A stretch of DNA of 64,000 nt from Streptomyces sp. CB00316. GTDB taxonomy: Bacteria > Actinomycetota > Actinomycetes > Streptomycetales > Streptomycetaceae. The position numbers were made by a program, and so were the translations under genes. The notes beneath the pieces were generated by a model. The model was not told the DNA's origin, ran no database searches, and saw only the letters and a list, made by a program, of their open reading frames with translations. Positions 16,721 to 25,472 of this stretch are shown here, piece by piece; the stretch's first letter is position 1; every line of letters begins with the position of its first letter. The stretch is taken from assembly GCF_001905595.1 (NCBI RefSeq), contig NZ_LIXI01000003.1, positions 248,001 through 312,000 on the forward strand, written 5' to 3'.

Positions 16721-18643
16721 CTAAGAATGATCCACCGTGACCGCTCCCCGTCCGAGGACGATCCGCGTCATCGTCCCGTCCTCCGCCCAGCCGACTTCGA
16801 CCCCGACCGTGTCACCGTCCGGCCCGGCTCGCAGGTGCGCCGTGTCCACGACCGGTTCCAACGGCCCGGCCTCCGGCTCCGCAGTGAGCGACGCGAGGGC
16901 CACCAGCACCACGTGCCCCGTCAGGTCGGCGGCCAGCCGGGGCAGCACCGCCCAGGGAGTGAACGCCGTGCCTTGCGGGGCCCGTACCTCCTCCGGCGCC
17001 GCCCAGCCGTGGAGCCCGTGCAGCTGGGAGCACACCGGCCCCCCGGGCTCCGTCGCCCAGCCGGTCAGCTCGGCCCGTGCCCCGTCCGGTGCACCGAGCA
17101 CTCGGTGCACCCGCAGCTCGTAGCGGCCCCGCGCCACCGTCACGCTCTCCACCCGGAGCCCGGGGAGGGTGGAGGGGCCCGCCGGGAACACCGGTACGTG
17201 CCAGGAGCCGGCCCAGCCCCAGCCGTCGCCGTGTCCGGCCCCGAGCGGATGGATCCGGCGCCGGGTGCTGCGTACCCCGCCGACCGTCACGGAGAGGTGG
17301 TTGTCCGCCGGGTTCGCCGCCGAGGTCGGTCCGGTCACGGTGGAGTAGGCGAGCCGGGCGTAGTGCGGGTCCGTGCCGGCCGCGGGCTCGCCCTCGTCCG
17401 GGCGGACATGGTCACTGCCGTGGTTGTGGAGCCGCACCACGCCGTCCGCCCGTGTCGACTGCACCAGGAACCCGGGTGCCGGTACGGACAGCACCCGGTC
17501 TGCGCGCTCGCTCGGAGCCGCCTCCTCCACCGACATCCACAGCGGGTGCCCGGCTGGGGCCAGCAGCCCGACGAACGCCTTCGACGCCCAATAGGGCGAC
17601 GCGGGACCGGAATAGGACTGCAGGGTCGCCGGGTGGGGGCCGTGCCAGCCGAGGCTCAGCAGCCCGTCACCGCCGCTCGCGCCCCGCTCCAGGAAGTACC
17701 GCAGCGACCCGTTGGCCAGCCGTCGCGACACCCCGGGGGAGAGGGGGGTGTGCCCGGAGACCGCGCCCAGACTCACAGCCGCGCTCGCGGCGAAGCGGTA
17801 GGTGAGCGAGCGCCCGAAGTGCAGCGGGGCCCCGTCGCCGCCGAACATCAGCGAGAAGCTCTCCAGATGTTCGCGCAGCCGCGCCCCGTGGTGCGCGGAC
17901 GCGCCCGCGTCGCCCGCCAGATGGGCGTCCAGCATCGGATACAGGTGCAGCGCCCACCCGTTGTAGTGGTCGAAGGCACGCCCGTCCCCGTCGGCGTACC
18001 AGCCGTCGCCCCGGTACCAGCCCTCCAGCAGCTCCAGCGCCCGCTCCCGTGCCCGGGCGGTCTCCGCGTCCCCGCGCCCCACCGACTCCAGGAAGCCGGC
18101 GACCGTGTACGGGAAGAGGTACCAGTTGTTGCCCGCCGGAAGATGCCGCAGCGCACCTCGCAGCCACTGTTCCGCCCGGTCCTGCACGCCGGGCTCCAGC
18201 CGGTCCCAGAGCCAGGGCCGGGTGATCCGCAGCCCGAGCGCGACGGACGCGGACTCCACCATGGGCTGCCCCTGTACATGGTGGTCCAGGATGACCGGCC
18301 AGGACTCCGCGTCGTCCCGCCCCGGCGTACGTGTCCCGGACGCGAGCCCCCGCGCGTACCGATCCAGCCATTCCTGCGGGTCCTTCCCCTCGGCCCCGCC
18401 GACCCGGAAGGCGGCCGCCAGGAAGGTCCGCGCGTACCCCTCCAGCCCGTCGGAGCGCACGCCGGAGTGCGACGGGGGCCCGGGCAGGTCGAGCAGCGCC
18501 CCGCCGGGGGTTGCCCACCGCCAGGCGGCGTGCAGCAGCCCGTCGGCGACGGCCTCCCAGTGCGCCCGGGTGTACCCGGTGTACGGGCTCGACGCCCGGT
18601 CCTCCGGGGGAAGTTCGAACGAAGGGGAGCGGAAGGTCGTCAT
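16721..18643 (-). CDS. DUF2264 domain protein, putative carbohydrate-active enzyme
   Basis: Large soluble protein of 640 residues of the DUF2264 family, predicted alpha/alpha-barrel enzymes acting on sugars or polysaccharides; the substrate is unknown. The N-terminal two thirds contains family blocks such as GLEGYARTFLAAAFRVGG, WPVILDHHVQGQPMVESASV, PAGNNWYLFPYTVAGFLESV and WYRGDGWYADGDGRAFDHYN; the aromatic and Asp/His-rich loops are likely active-site features. The C-terminal third is beta-rich (LHNHGSDHVRPDEG and GGVRSTRRRIHPLGAGHGDG). No signal peptide, so a cytoplasmic location is likely. It is preceded by a promoter with paired operator-like sites at 18689-18757. Confidence 0.85.
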   Translation of the reverse strand: MTTFRSPSFELPPEDRASSPYTGYTRAHWEAVADGLLHAAWRWATPGGALLDLPGPPSHSGVRSDGLEGYARTFLAAAFRVGGAEGKDPQEWLDRYARGLASGTRTPGRDDAESWPVILDHHVQGQPMVESASVALGLRITRPWLWDRLEPGVQDRAEQWLRGALRHLPAGNNWYLFPYTVAGFLESVGRGDAETARARERALELLEGWYRGDGWYADGDGRAFDHYNGWALHLYPMLDAHLAGDAGASAHHGARLREHLESFSLMFGGDGAPLHFGRSLTYRFAASAAVSLGAVSGHTPLSPGVSRRLANGSLRYFLERGASGGDGLLSLGWHGPHPATLQSYSGPASPYWASKAFVGLLAPAGHPLWMSVEEAAPSERADRVLSVPAPGFLVQSTRADGVVRLHNHGSDHVRPDEGEPAAGTDPHYARLAYSTVTGPTSAANPADNHLSVTVGGVRSTRRRIHPLGAGHGDGWGWAGSWHVPVFPAGPSTLPGLRVESVTVARGRYELRVHRVLGAPDGARAELTGWATEPGGPVCSQLHGLHGWAAPEEVRAPQGTAFTPWAVLPRLAADLTGHVVLVALASLTAEPEAGPLEPVVDTAHLRAGPDGDTVGVEVGWAEDGTMTRIVLGRGAVTVDHS

Positions 18644-18688
18644 ACGGGGAGGCCAGGCCCTTCGTGGGGGACTCGGTCAGCACCGGAA

Positions 18689-18757
18689 ATCCTGATCGAG
18701 CGATCGTAAACGGTCAAGATTTCGACAAGAAGCCCGCTAAAACGATCAATCGATCAG
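18689..18757 (-). promoter_or_regulatory. DUF2264 promoter with inverted pair of operator sites
   Basis: Minus strand -35 TTGACC (18717-18712), 17-base spacer, -10 CAGGAT (18694-18689), about 45 bases before the start. CTGATCGAGCGATCGT (18692-18707) overlaps spacer and -10; its near-copy in inverted orientation, ACGATCAATCGATCAG, lies at 18742-18757, upstream of the -35. Centre spacing is 50 bases. This looks like a two-site repressor operator for an unlinked regulator. Confidence 0.55.
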
Positions 18758-18810
18758 AGGGGAGGCTGTTTCCGGAGCCGTCCCACCCGCACCGCGTGAA
18801 GCCACGCAAC

Positions 18811-19308
18811 TCAGGGAAGCAGCAGCCAGTCCGCACCGACGGCGGCCACCAGGCCGACCCCGAGCAGCCAGCTGCCGAGCCTGGTCCGGCCGTTCCTGCT
18901 GAGCTCGATCACCAGGCCGCACAGGATGAGCGCGAGCCCGTAGACACCCACCACCAGCACCGACGACCGGCTCGCGATCCGCAGGGCGAGGACCACACCC
19001 ATCGCGACCATGCCCACGGAGGAGAGAACGATCCGCAGACGCCGCGCCTGACGTGGCGTCAATCTCTTCTCGAGTTCGGGCCCGGGCTCCGACTCCAGCT
19101 CCGACTCCCGCTCCGGCGCGGATTCGGTGCCGGACTCGGTCTCGGTGTCGGGTCGGGAGGCGGCCGCGGTACCGGTGTCCTCGCTGTCCCCGGTACCGTG
19201 CGCGTGCTCGGCCGGATCCGCCACCGCGGTCCCGGCTATCGGGGTGTCGGTCTCCCGGTCCTGGCCCTTGCGCTGGTCCCGGTCCTGGTCCTGGTCAGAA
19301 GTGCTCAT
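18811..19308 (-). CDS. acidic-N-terminus two/three-helix membrane protein
   Basis: Protein of 165 residues that I do not recognise beyond its architecture. The first 80 residues are strongly charged and low-complexity (Asp/Gln/Arg then Glu/Ser/Thr), with repetitive ERESELESEPGPELEKR. Three hydrophobic segments follow: RIVLSSVGMVAMGVVLALRI, VLVVGVYGLALILCGLVIEL and LGSWLLGVGLVAAVGADWLL. This suggests an inner-membrane protein with a cytoplasmic acidic tail. ATG at 19308 chosen because upstream sequence is not coding-like. It precedes nothing obvious functionally; DUF309 lies upstream on the same strand. Confidence 0.78.
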   Translation of the reverse strand: MSTSDQDQDRDQRKGQDRETDTPIAGTAVADPAEHAHGTGDSEDTGTAAASRPDTETESGTESAPERESELESEPGPELEKRLTPRQARRLRIVLSSVGMVAMGVVLALRIASRSSVLVVGVYGLALILCGLVIELSRNGRTRLGSWLLGVGLVAAVGADWLLLP

Positions 19309-19394
19309 GGAGCCGGATCGTAATGGCTGCACGGCAGGCCCGTTACCGGACCCAGGCGTTCCGCCACCTGCCCGGACGGCGGGGGCCGCATGGG

Positions 19395-19874
19395 CTACCC
19401 CAACAGCCGGGGCGCCTCGGCCGCCGCGTCCACCGTGGGGCCGCTCTCCACACGCCCGGCCAACTCCTGGGCCCAGTCGACCAGCCCGCCGATCCCGATG
19501 CCGTGCGGCCGCGCCTCGCCGTACGGGCAGAGCGCGCCCGCGCCCCGGCGCAGCAGGCGCGCCCCGCCCGCCGTGTTGCCGCGCGCGGCATGGGTCAGCC
19601 CCACGGCCACCTGCGCGAGCCCCCGCCACAGTTCGCGCTCGCTCTCCGGCCCCGACTTCCAGGCGTCCTCGAACACCTCGTGGGCGTGGAACGGCATCCC
19701 CGCGTCCAGCAGCCGCTGGGCCTCCCGCAGCGTCTCGTGCGGTGTGCGGACGACGCCCTCGGGCTGCCGCTCGACTCCGGGCGTGCCGTAGGGCAGCGGC
19801 CGGCCCAGTCCGTCCCGGGGGCGCGCGTTGCGCGCCCGGCCTTCTGCGTCGCGATCCCTGTGTGTCTCGTTCAC
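19395..19874 (-). CDS. DUF309 domain protein
   Basis: Small helical protein of 159 residues with the DUF309 core: RLLDAGMPFHAHEVFEDAWK (the HxHE.FEDAW signature), ELWRGLAQVAVGLTHAARGN and GGARLLRRGAGAL. Function is uncharacterised; the conserved His/Glu pair hints at a binding pocket. I place the start at the GTG of 19874 (VNETHRDRD) rather than the upstream ATG at 19937, which would extend into the divergent promoter region of the AAA regulator. Stop and neighbours show no disruption. It is monocistronic or loosely followed by the membrane protein at 18811-19308. Confidence 0.85.
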   Translation of the reverse strand: MNETHRDRDAEGRARNARPRDGLGRPLPYGTPGVERQPEGVVRTPHETLREAQRLLDAGMPFHAHEVFEDAWKSGPESERELWRGLAQVAVGLTHAARGNTAGGARLLRRGAGALCPYGEARPHGIGIGGLVDWAQELAGRVESGPTVDAAAEAPRLLG

Positions 19875-19985
19875 TACTCGATTGTGCCTCGCACCTGCAA
19901 GGAATCGGCCGAACCCTGTCGGTGAGCACCCGCGCACGACTAGGCTCGTCCGTCGTCACTGCATGCCATTTGGGGAAGGGTGGGC

Positions 19986-22640
19986 ATGAAGCCGTCCCGG
20001 CCGTTGTACGAGCGTGAACCGGAACTCGACGCCGCCGCGAAGGCGGTGGACGACCTGTGCGGAGGGCAGGCCGTCGGCGGGCTCCTGGTCTTCAGCGGGG
20101 AGGCGGGGCTCGGGAAGACCGCCCTGCTCGCCGAGATCCGGGCGATGGCCGCCGACCGCTGCACGATCTGGTCCGCCCGGGGCGGCGAGACCGTCACCTC
20201 CGTACCGTTCCACGTCGTACGGCAGTTGCTGCAGCCCGCCCTCGACCAGTTCCCGCCCGACGAGACCCGGGCCCTGTTCGGCGACTGGTACGACACCACG
20301 GCACCCGCGCTCGGACTCGCCGAGCCCCGCGGCCCGCAGCCCGACCCGCAGGGTGTCCGGGACGGCCTCGACTTCGTCGTCGCCCGACTCGCCTCGCGCC
20401 TCAGCCACCGGCCGTTACTGCTGCTGGTGGACGACGCCCACTGGGCGGACGGCGAATCCCTGTCCTGGCTGGCCTCGTTCACCGCCCGCCTCGGTGAACT
20501 GCCGTTGCTCGTCGTCCAGGCGTACCGGCCGCAGGAGATGGCCGAACGCAACGCGAGCTACGTCGCCGACCGCGAGGCGGAACGCGGTTCCGACGGCCAC
20601 AGCGCGGTCACCCGGGTCGCCCTGCGCGCGCTGACCCCGGACGCCACCGCCGAACTGGCCCGCGCGGCGCTCGGCGAACACGCCGACGACCCGTTCTGCC
20701 GCGAGGTCTGGGCCGTCACCGGCGGGAACCCGTACGAGGCCGTCGAGCTGGTCGCCAAGGTCCAGGACCAGGAGCTGGCGCCGGTCGAGGAATCGGCCGG
20801 GCAGCTGCGGGAGCTCGGTGCCTCCGCCCGGGGCAGCGGGCTCGTCGCCCGGCTGGAGCGGCTCGGCACCAACGCCAACCGGTTCGCCTGGGCCGCCGCC
20901 GTGCTCGGCACCGACATCTCGCAGGAGCTGGCCGCCACCCTCGCCGGGATGAGTTCGGCGGAGGCCGCCGACTGCACGGCGCGGCTGCGCGACGCCCGTA
21001 TCGTGAGCGGTTTCGATCCGCTGGAGTTCGTCCACCCGCTGATCGCGACCGCCGTCTACCGCTCCATCCCACCGGCCACCCGCACCGCGATGCACGGACG
21101 CGCCGCCTGGGCCATCACCCGGGCCGGCCTCGGTGCCGCCGCGGCCTCCCGGCACCTGCTGGAGGTCCACCCGGACGACGACCAGGAGCTGGTCGCCCAG
21201 CTCCGCGAAGCCGCGGGCCAGCACCTCGCGGTCGGCGCCCCGGAAGCGGCCAGGCGCTGTCTGGAGCGCGCCCTCGAGGAGCCGCCCCGCCCCAAGGACC
21301 GCGCGGTCCTGCTGTACGAGCTCGGCTGCGCCACCCTGCTCAGCTCCCCGCCCACCACCGTGCAGCACCTGCGGGCGGCCCTCGACATGCCGGGGCTCGA
21401 CGACGGCCTGCGGGTCGACGCGACGTTCCGGCTCGCCGCAGCGCTCGCCCACAACAACCAGTTGAAGGACGCGGCTCTCTCCCTGGCCGCCGAGGCGGCC
21501 CGTACGGCACCGGGCCCCGGCCTGATGCGCCTCCAGGCCGCGCACTTCATGTGGGAGGGCATGCAGGCCAACGAGGACGACGGCCCGGCCCGCTCCCGGC
21601 GCCTCACCCGCAACGCCGACCACCTCAAGGGCCGCGACAACTCCGAGCGGGCGCTGCTCACCCTGCGGGCCTTCGACGCCATGCTGCGCGGTGAGAACGC
21701 CCAGCTCATCGTCGACCTGTGCGAACGCGCCCTGATCGACGGCAGCCCCGCCCGCGGCCTCGGCTGGACCGACTCCGAGTGGGGCTTCGAACTGCCCACC
21801 ATGGTCGGCATCACCTACGCCTTCACCGACCAGCTGGACCGGGCCGAGAGTCTCTTCGGCGAAGCGGTGCGGGCCTTCGAGATCTCCGGCTGGAGCGGGG
21901 CCCACCTGGCGTTCGCGCACACCCTGCTCGGCATGGTCCACCGCCGTCGCGGCCGTCTCGCGGAGGCGGAGGGCTTCCTGCGCGAGGGGCTCCGGCTCGC
22001 CGACCGTGTCGGCTCCGGCCTGCCCGTCCACTGGGACGCGGCGTGCCTGCTCATCGACACGCTGGTGGCCCGGGGCCGTACCGCTGAGGCCCGCGAGATC
22101 GCCGACCGCTACCACTTCGGACCGCCCTACCCCAGCGCCATGGTGCTGCCGGACGGTCCGTGCGTCCTGGGCCGCCTGCTGCTGGCCGAGGGCCGCAAGG
22201 AGGGAGCGATCGCGGAACTCGAAGCGGCGGGTGCCGCCCTGGAGCCGCGCGAACGCTTCAACGGCATCTGGGCACCCTGGGCCGGCGACCTCGCCCGTGC
22301 CCTGGCCGAGGACGACCCGGGCCGTGCGGCCCACCTCGCGGCCCGCGCCCGGGTGCACGCCGAGCGGTTCGGCACGGACACCGCCATCGGCGAAGCCCTG
22401 CGCTGCGTCGCGCTCTTCGCCCCGCCGCAGGAGGCAGAGCAGCTCCTCGCCGACGCGGTCCGTCACCTGGAGAGGTCCTCCTCCGCCTACGAGCACGCGC
22501 TCGCCCGCGTCGACTACGGCATCGCGATCGGCTCGCACCGCGAACTGGCCCGGGCCCAGAAGCAGGCCATGGCCTGCGGAGCCGAAGGACTGGCGGCCCG
22601 CGCCCAGAGTGCACGGACGTCGATCCGGTCCTCGGAGTGA
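19986..22640 (+). CDS. LAL-type AAA/TPR regulator-like ATPase lacking HTH, TTA codon
   Basis: Protein of 884 residues with the architecture of LuxR-family large ATP-binding (LAL) regulators. An N-terminal AAA ATPase has Walker A FSGEAGLGKTALLAE (residue about 36) and Walker B LLLLVDDAHWADGESL (about 142); a long TPR-like helical region follows, for example AEGFLREGLRLADRVGSGLP. The usual C-terminal LuxR HTH is missing: the frame ends RAQSARTSIRSSE shortly before it would begin, so DNA binding is not evident. Codon 144 (20415-20417) is TTA, implying bldA dependence. ATG at 19986 follows GGGGAAGG; an in-frame GTG at 19980 is too close to that site. tRNA-Pro copy 2 follows 50 bases later. Confidence 0.85.
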   Translation: MKPSRPLYEREPELDAAAKAVDDLCGGQAVGGLLVFSGEAGLGKTALLAEIRAMAADRCTIWSARGGETVTSVPFHVVRQLLQPALDQFPPDETRALFGDWYDTTAPALGLAEPRGPQPDPQGVRDGLDFVVARLASRLSHRPLLLLVDDAHWADGESLSWLASFTARLGELPLLVVQAYRPQEMAERNASYVADREAERGSDGHSAVTRVALRALTPDATAELARAALGEHADDPFCREVWAVTGGNPYEAVELVAKVQDQELAPVEESAGQLRELGASARGSGLVARLERLGTNANRFAWAAAVLGTDISQELAATLAGMSSAEAADCTARLRDARIVSGFDPLEFVHPLIATAVYRSIPPATRTAMHGRAAWAITRAGLGAAAASRHLLEVHPDDDQELVAQLREAAGQHLAVGAPEAARRCLERALEEPPRPKDRAVLLYELGCATLLSSPPTTVQHLRAALDMPGLDDGLRVDATFRLAAALAHNNQLKDAALSLAAEAARTAPGPGLMRLQAAHFMWEGMQANEDDGPARSRRLTRNADHLKGRDNSERALLTLRAFDAMLRGENAQLIVDLCERALIDGSPARGLGWTDSEWGFELPTMVGITYAFTDQLDRAESLFGEAVRAFEISGWSGAHLAFAHTLLGMVHRRRGRLAEAEGFLREGLRLADRVGSGLPVHWDAACLLIDTLVARGRTAEAREIADRYHFGPPYPSAMVLPDGPCVLGRLLLAEGRKEGAIAELEAAGAALEPRERFNGIWAPWAGDLARALAEDDPGRAAHLAARARVHAERFGTDTAIGEALRCVALFAPPQEAEQLLADAVRHLERSSSAYEHALARVDYGIAIGSHRELARAQKQAMACGAEGLAARAQSARTSIRSSE

Positions 22641-22690
22641 GGTAATGTTCGTCCTGCGCGGCCGCCCCGGGAAACCTGGCGGAAACGCAT

Positions 22691-22764
<74 letters not shown>

Positions 22765-22784
22765 CTGGAGACAGTCGCAGGTCA

Positions 22785-22816
22785 GGGCCGGTTTCGGAGC
22801 AATCCGAAACCGGCCC
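22785..22816 (+). terminator. tRNA-Pro terminator, copy 2
   Basis: Same 13-bp stem with AGCAAT loop as at 13771-13802, followed by TTGATCATTTCT. Confidence 0.9.
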
Positions 22817-22877
22817 TTGATCATTTCTGGGGACCGGCTGGGATCAGCTGTGGGCCGGCTGAGTCCACTCGCCGGCG

Positions 22878-23380
22878 CTACCGCCTCGGCGGCGTTCCCG
22901 TCCCCGACCCGAGGTTCAGCCACAGCTTGGTGAACCGGTCGAGCAGTCCCGCGGCCGCCCTCACGTCGTCCGTCAGCGGCCGGTCGGCCAGCTCCGTGTC
23001 GAGGACCGAGTCCGCCGGCTGCAAGGCGCGGCCGACCGGCAGCCCGGGAGCGTGCCGCAGGTCGCGCTGGCGCAACGCCCTGACGGCGAAGACGAGTTCG
23101 CAGCCCACGACGAGCCGGTCGGAAGCCGTACGGGTCCTGGATCCGCCCGAGGGGCGGTGTGGGGCGGTCGGGGGCGCCGAGCAGCCGCCGCATGCGTTCC
23201 GCGACACCCTTCGAGCCTGCGGGGGCCGCGCCTCGTGCACGGGCGGTGTGTACGCCTCGTACGAACCGTCGATCGCCATCAGGGACGCGCCGCCACCACC
23301 CGCGCGGCCGCGATCAGGCCGTGCAGCTCGTGCGGAGCGAGCGCGGACCGGCCGAGGGCCAGGGCGTTGTTGCCGGCCGC
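22878..23380 (-). pseudogene. aromatic amino acid lyase (HAL-like) remnant
   Basis: Minus-strand pieces of a histidine/aromatic ammonia-lyase-type gene in several frames. In order: GNNALALGRSALAPHELHGL, a one-base slip, LMAIDGSYEAYTPPVHEARP, another slip, KGVAERMRRLLGAPDRPTPP, then GRIQDPYGFR (the lyase QDxYxxR motif), a deletion of roughly 130 residues, and VFAVRALRQRDLRHAPGLPV, then ADRPLTDDVRAAAGLLDRFT to the TAG at 22880-22878. The MIO-forming Ala-Ser-Gly region is gone. It lies directly downstream of the glycosyltransferase operon, of which it may once have been a member. Confidence 0.7.
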
Positions 23381-24088
23381 TCAGGCCTCGGCGGGGCTGG
23401 GCATCGCGGCGAGGTAGTCGCCGAAGCCACCGCGGGCGCGGGCCTGGAGCCGGGGCGAGGTGAGGACAGGGCAGCGGGCGGTGCGCAGTACGCGGTGGCC
23501 CCGGCGGTCGAGGGCCTCGACCAGGGCGTGGTCCTCGCCGGTGGCCAGTGCGGGGAAACCGCCGACCTCCAGGTAGGCGGCGGTGGCGACCCCGAGGTTG
23601 GCGCCGTGGACGTGGGGGTGCGCCCAGGGGGCTCCCGCCGGCGGCCGGGTGGCTTCGTACCGGATCCGGTGGGGCACGGCCAGCGGCGAGGCGGGCGGCA
23701 GGACCACGGTCCCGACGACCGCCTGCCAGCCTTCGCGGGCCCTGGCCAGCTGGTGGACCAGCCAGTCGGGCGGGACCACGCTGTCGGCGTCGGTCGTCGC
23801 GATCCAGGTGACGGGCGCCGCGGCGTCGGCCCGGGCCAGGGCATGGCGGACACCGGCGGCCCTGGCCCGGCCGGGGTTGCGGAAGGCGGCGTCGACCACG
23901 AGCGCCCCGGTGTTGCGGGCCACCGCCGACGTACGGTCCCGGCAGTCGTCCGCCACGACGACGGTCAGGACCCGTGTCGCGGCGAGAGCGGGGTGGCGGG
24001 CCGCCCGGCCGACCGCGGCGAGCGCCGCCGGCAGCAACGCCTCCTCGTCGTGGGCGGGGACGACCACGGCGACGGTACCGGCGCTCAC
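23381..24088 (-). CDS. family 2 glycosyltransferase
   Basis: GT-A fold glycosyltransferase of 235 residues. The nucleotide-binding opening is VAVVVPAHDEEALLPAALAA, the metal-binding DxD-type motif is ATTDADSVVPPDWL, and the acceptor-side block GANLGVATAAYLEVGGFPAL with GEDHALVEAL is the GT2 ED region. Donor and acceptor are unknown. No membrane segments. The GTG start overlaps the stop of the methyltransferase by four bases, so it is the fourth and last intact gene of the ACAD/PIG-L/MT/GT operon. Confidence 0.88.
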   Translation of the reverse strand: MSAGTVAVVVPAHDEEALLPAALAAVGRAARHPALAATRVLTVVVADDCRDRTSAVARNTGALVVDAAFRNPGRARAAGVRHALARADAAAPVTWIATTDADSVVPPDWLVHQLARAREGWQAVVGTVVLPPASPLAVPHRIRYEATRPPAGAPWAHPHVHGANLGVATAAYLEVGGFPALATGEDHALVEALDRRGHRVLRTARCPVLTSPRLQARARGGFGDYLAAMPSPAEA

Positions 24089-24711
24089 ACCAGTCCCTCG
24101 CGGGTGGCGACCCCGGGGGGCCGTCCGCCGTCCGCGGTGGTCCGCCGGTGGACCTGGAGGACGAAGTCCTCCTCACGATGGTCGGCGAGGAGGACGAGGC
24201 CGGGCTGGTCGGCGACGCGTCGCGCGATTCCGGCGCCGGTGGTCAGATGCTCCTCCACCGGATGGTTCCAGTGGACGGTGACCAGAGTGCCCTCAGGCTC
24301 CAGGGCCGACACCGTGCGCCCCAGCACCGTGCCGAGCGTCATCTCGTCCAGGTAGTAGAGGAGTTCGGAGAGGACGATCAGGTCGAAGGAGCCCTCGGGC
24401 CACTCCTCGGGCAGCAGCATGTGCCGCACCGACACGTTGGGGAGTTCGGCGGTGCGCCGCCGTGCGGTCTCGACGGCTGATTCCACCCGGTCGCAGGCGA
24501 GCACGGTGTCGCAGCGGGCCGCCAGTCGGCGGGTCAGTTCCCCGACGGAGCAGCCGGGTTCGAACGCCCGGCGGTAGCGGGGCAGTGGCAGGGCCGCGAC
24601 GGTCAGGTCGTACTTGCGGCGCTCGTACCACCGCTCGGTCAGGCTCCACGGGTCCTCCGCCGAGTGGTACATGGCGTCGAAGTACGTGGCCGGCGTGCGG
24701 GGACGGCTCAT
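24085..24711 (-). CDS. NodS-like SAM-dependent methyltransferase
   Basis: Class I methyltransferase of 208 residues. The opening YFDAMYHSAEDPWSLTERWY plus YERRKYDLTVAALP is characteristic of the NodS/nodulation-protein-S-like group, motif I is FEPGCSVGELTRRLA, and the acidic-loop equivalent LACDRVESAVETAR and FDLIVLSELLYYL follow. NodS N-methylates chitooligosaccharide amines after deacetylation. A PIG-L deacetylase immediately upstream makes an analogous deacetylate-then-methylate sequence plausible (inference). ATG overlaps the PIG-L stop (ATGA). Confidence 0.88.
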   Translation of the reverse strand: MSRPRTPATYFDAMYHSAEDPWSLTERWYERRKYDLTVAALPLPRYRRAFEPGCSVGELTRRLAARCDTVLACDRVESAVETARRRTAELPNVSVRHMLLPEEWPEGSFDLIVLSELLYYLDEMTLGTVLGRTVSALEPEGTLVTVHWNHPVEEHLTTGAGIARRVADQPGLVLLADHREEDFVLQVHRRTTADGGRPPGVATREGLV

Positions 24712-25472
24712 ACGAAGACCACCTCCCAGCCGCGCAGATGGTGCGTCAGCTCCTCCGGAGGCAGTACGGCGGCGTCCTGCGGCGCGGGGCCGAGCGGCCG
24801 GATCTGCGTGGCGAACCGGCTGACGGCGGCACGCTTGAGGGTCTGCGCCGCCGACGGCAGGACGATCCGGGCGGCCCGTTCCCACGGGACCCTGCTGTCG
24901 CCGGGTTCGGCCCAGTGCCACATCCAGACCGGATAAAGGGCGCACGGCACGGCGGCCGCCCGTGCGGCGGCCAGGGCGGCGCGGCCGGCGGCCTCGTGGT
25001 CGCTGTGCACGTCCTCGGTCCACGGCGCCAGGCAGAGTGCCGCTCCGGACAGCGGGGTGGCCAGTTCGCGGGCCAGTGCGCCCTCGTGATCGCCCACCCC
25101 TGTGTCGGGCAGCCTCAGCCGTACGACCTCCGCCCCTGCCGCACCCAGCTCGGCCAGCGCCTCCTCCAGCTCCCGGGCCCGCAGCTCGGCGAGCTCCACG
25201 GGGGAGAGGACGAGAGAGTCCGGGTGGGAGCCCTCGCCATCGGTTACCGACACCACCGTCACGGCGAGACCGGCCGCGGCCAGCCGGGCGATGGTGCCGC
25301 CCACGCCCAGCACCTCGTCGTCGGGATGGGCGGCGACCACCACCACCCGCCCCTCCTCCGGCAGCGCGTAGTCAGGAAGCCGGTCCCAGCCGTGCCACGC
25401 GCGCCAGAGCGCCTCATCGGTACCCGGTGCCTGAATGGCGTCGGCGTGGCCCTCGGGGCTCCGGGTGCTCAT
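24708..25472 (-). CDS. PIG-L family deacetylase
   Basis: Zinc-dependent LmbE/PIG-L N-deacetylase of 254 residues. The signature AHPDDEVLGVGGTIARL supplies zinc ligands His and Asp with the catalytic Asp, and the third ligand lies in WTEDVHSDHEAAGRAAL. This family removes N-acetyl groups from GlcNAc-containing small molecules or glycolipids. The neighbouring methyltransferase, glycosyltransferase and acyl-CoA dehydrogenase suggest modification of an amino-sugar or lipid-linked metabolite. It overlaps both neighbours by four bases. Confidence 0.9.
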   Translation of the reverse strand: MSTRSPEGHADAIQAPGTDEALWRAWHGWDRLPDYALPEEGRVVVVAAHPDDEVLGVGGTIARLAAAGLAVTVVSVTDGEGSHPDSLVLSPVELAELRARELEEALAELGAAGAEVVRLRLPDTGVGDHEGALARELATPLSGAALCLAPWTEDVHSDHEAAGRAALAAARAAAVPCALYPVWMWHWAEPGDSRVPWERAARIVLPSAAQTLKRAAVSRFATQIRPLGPAPQDAAVLPPEELTHHLRGWEVVFV

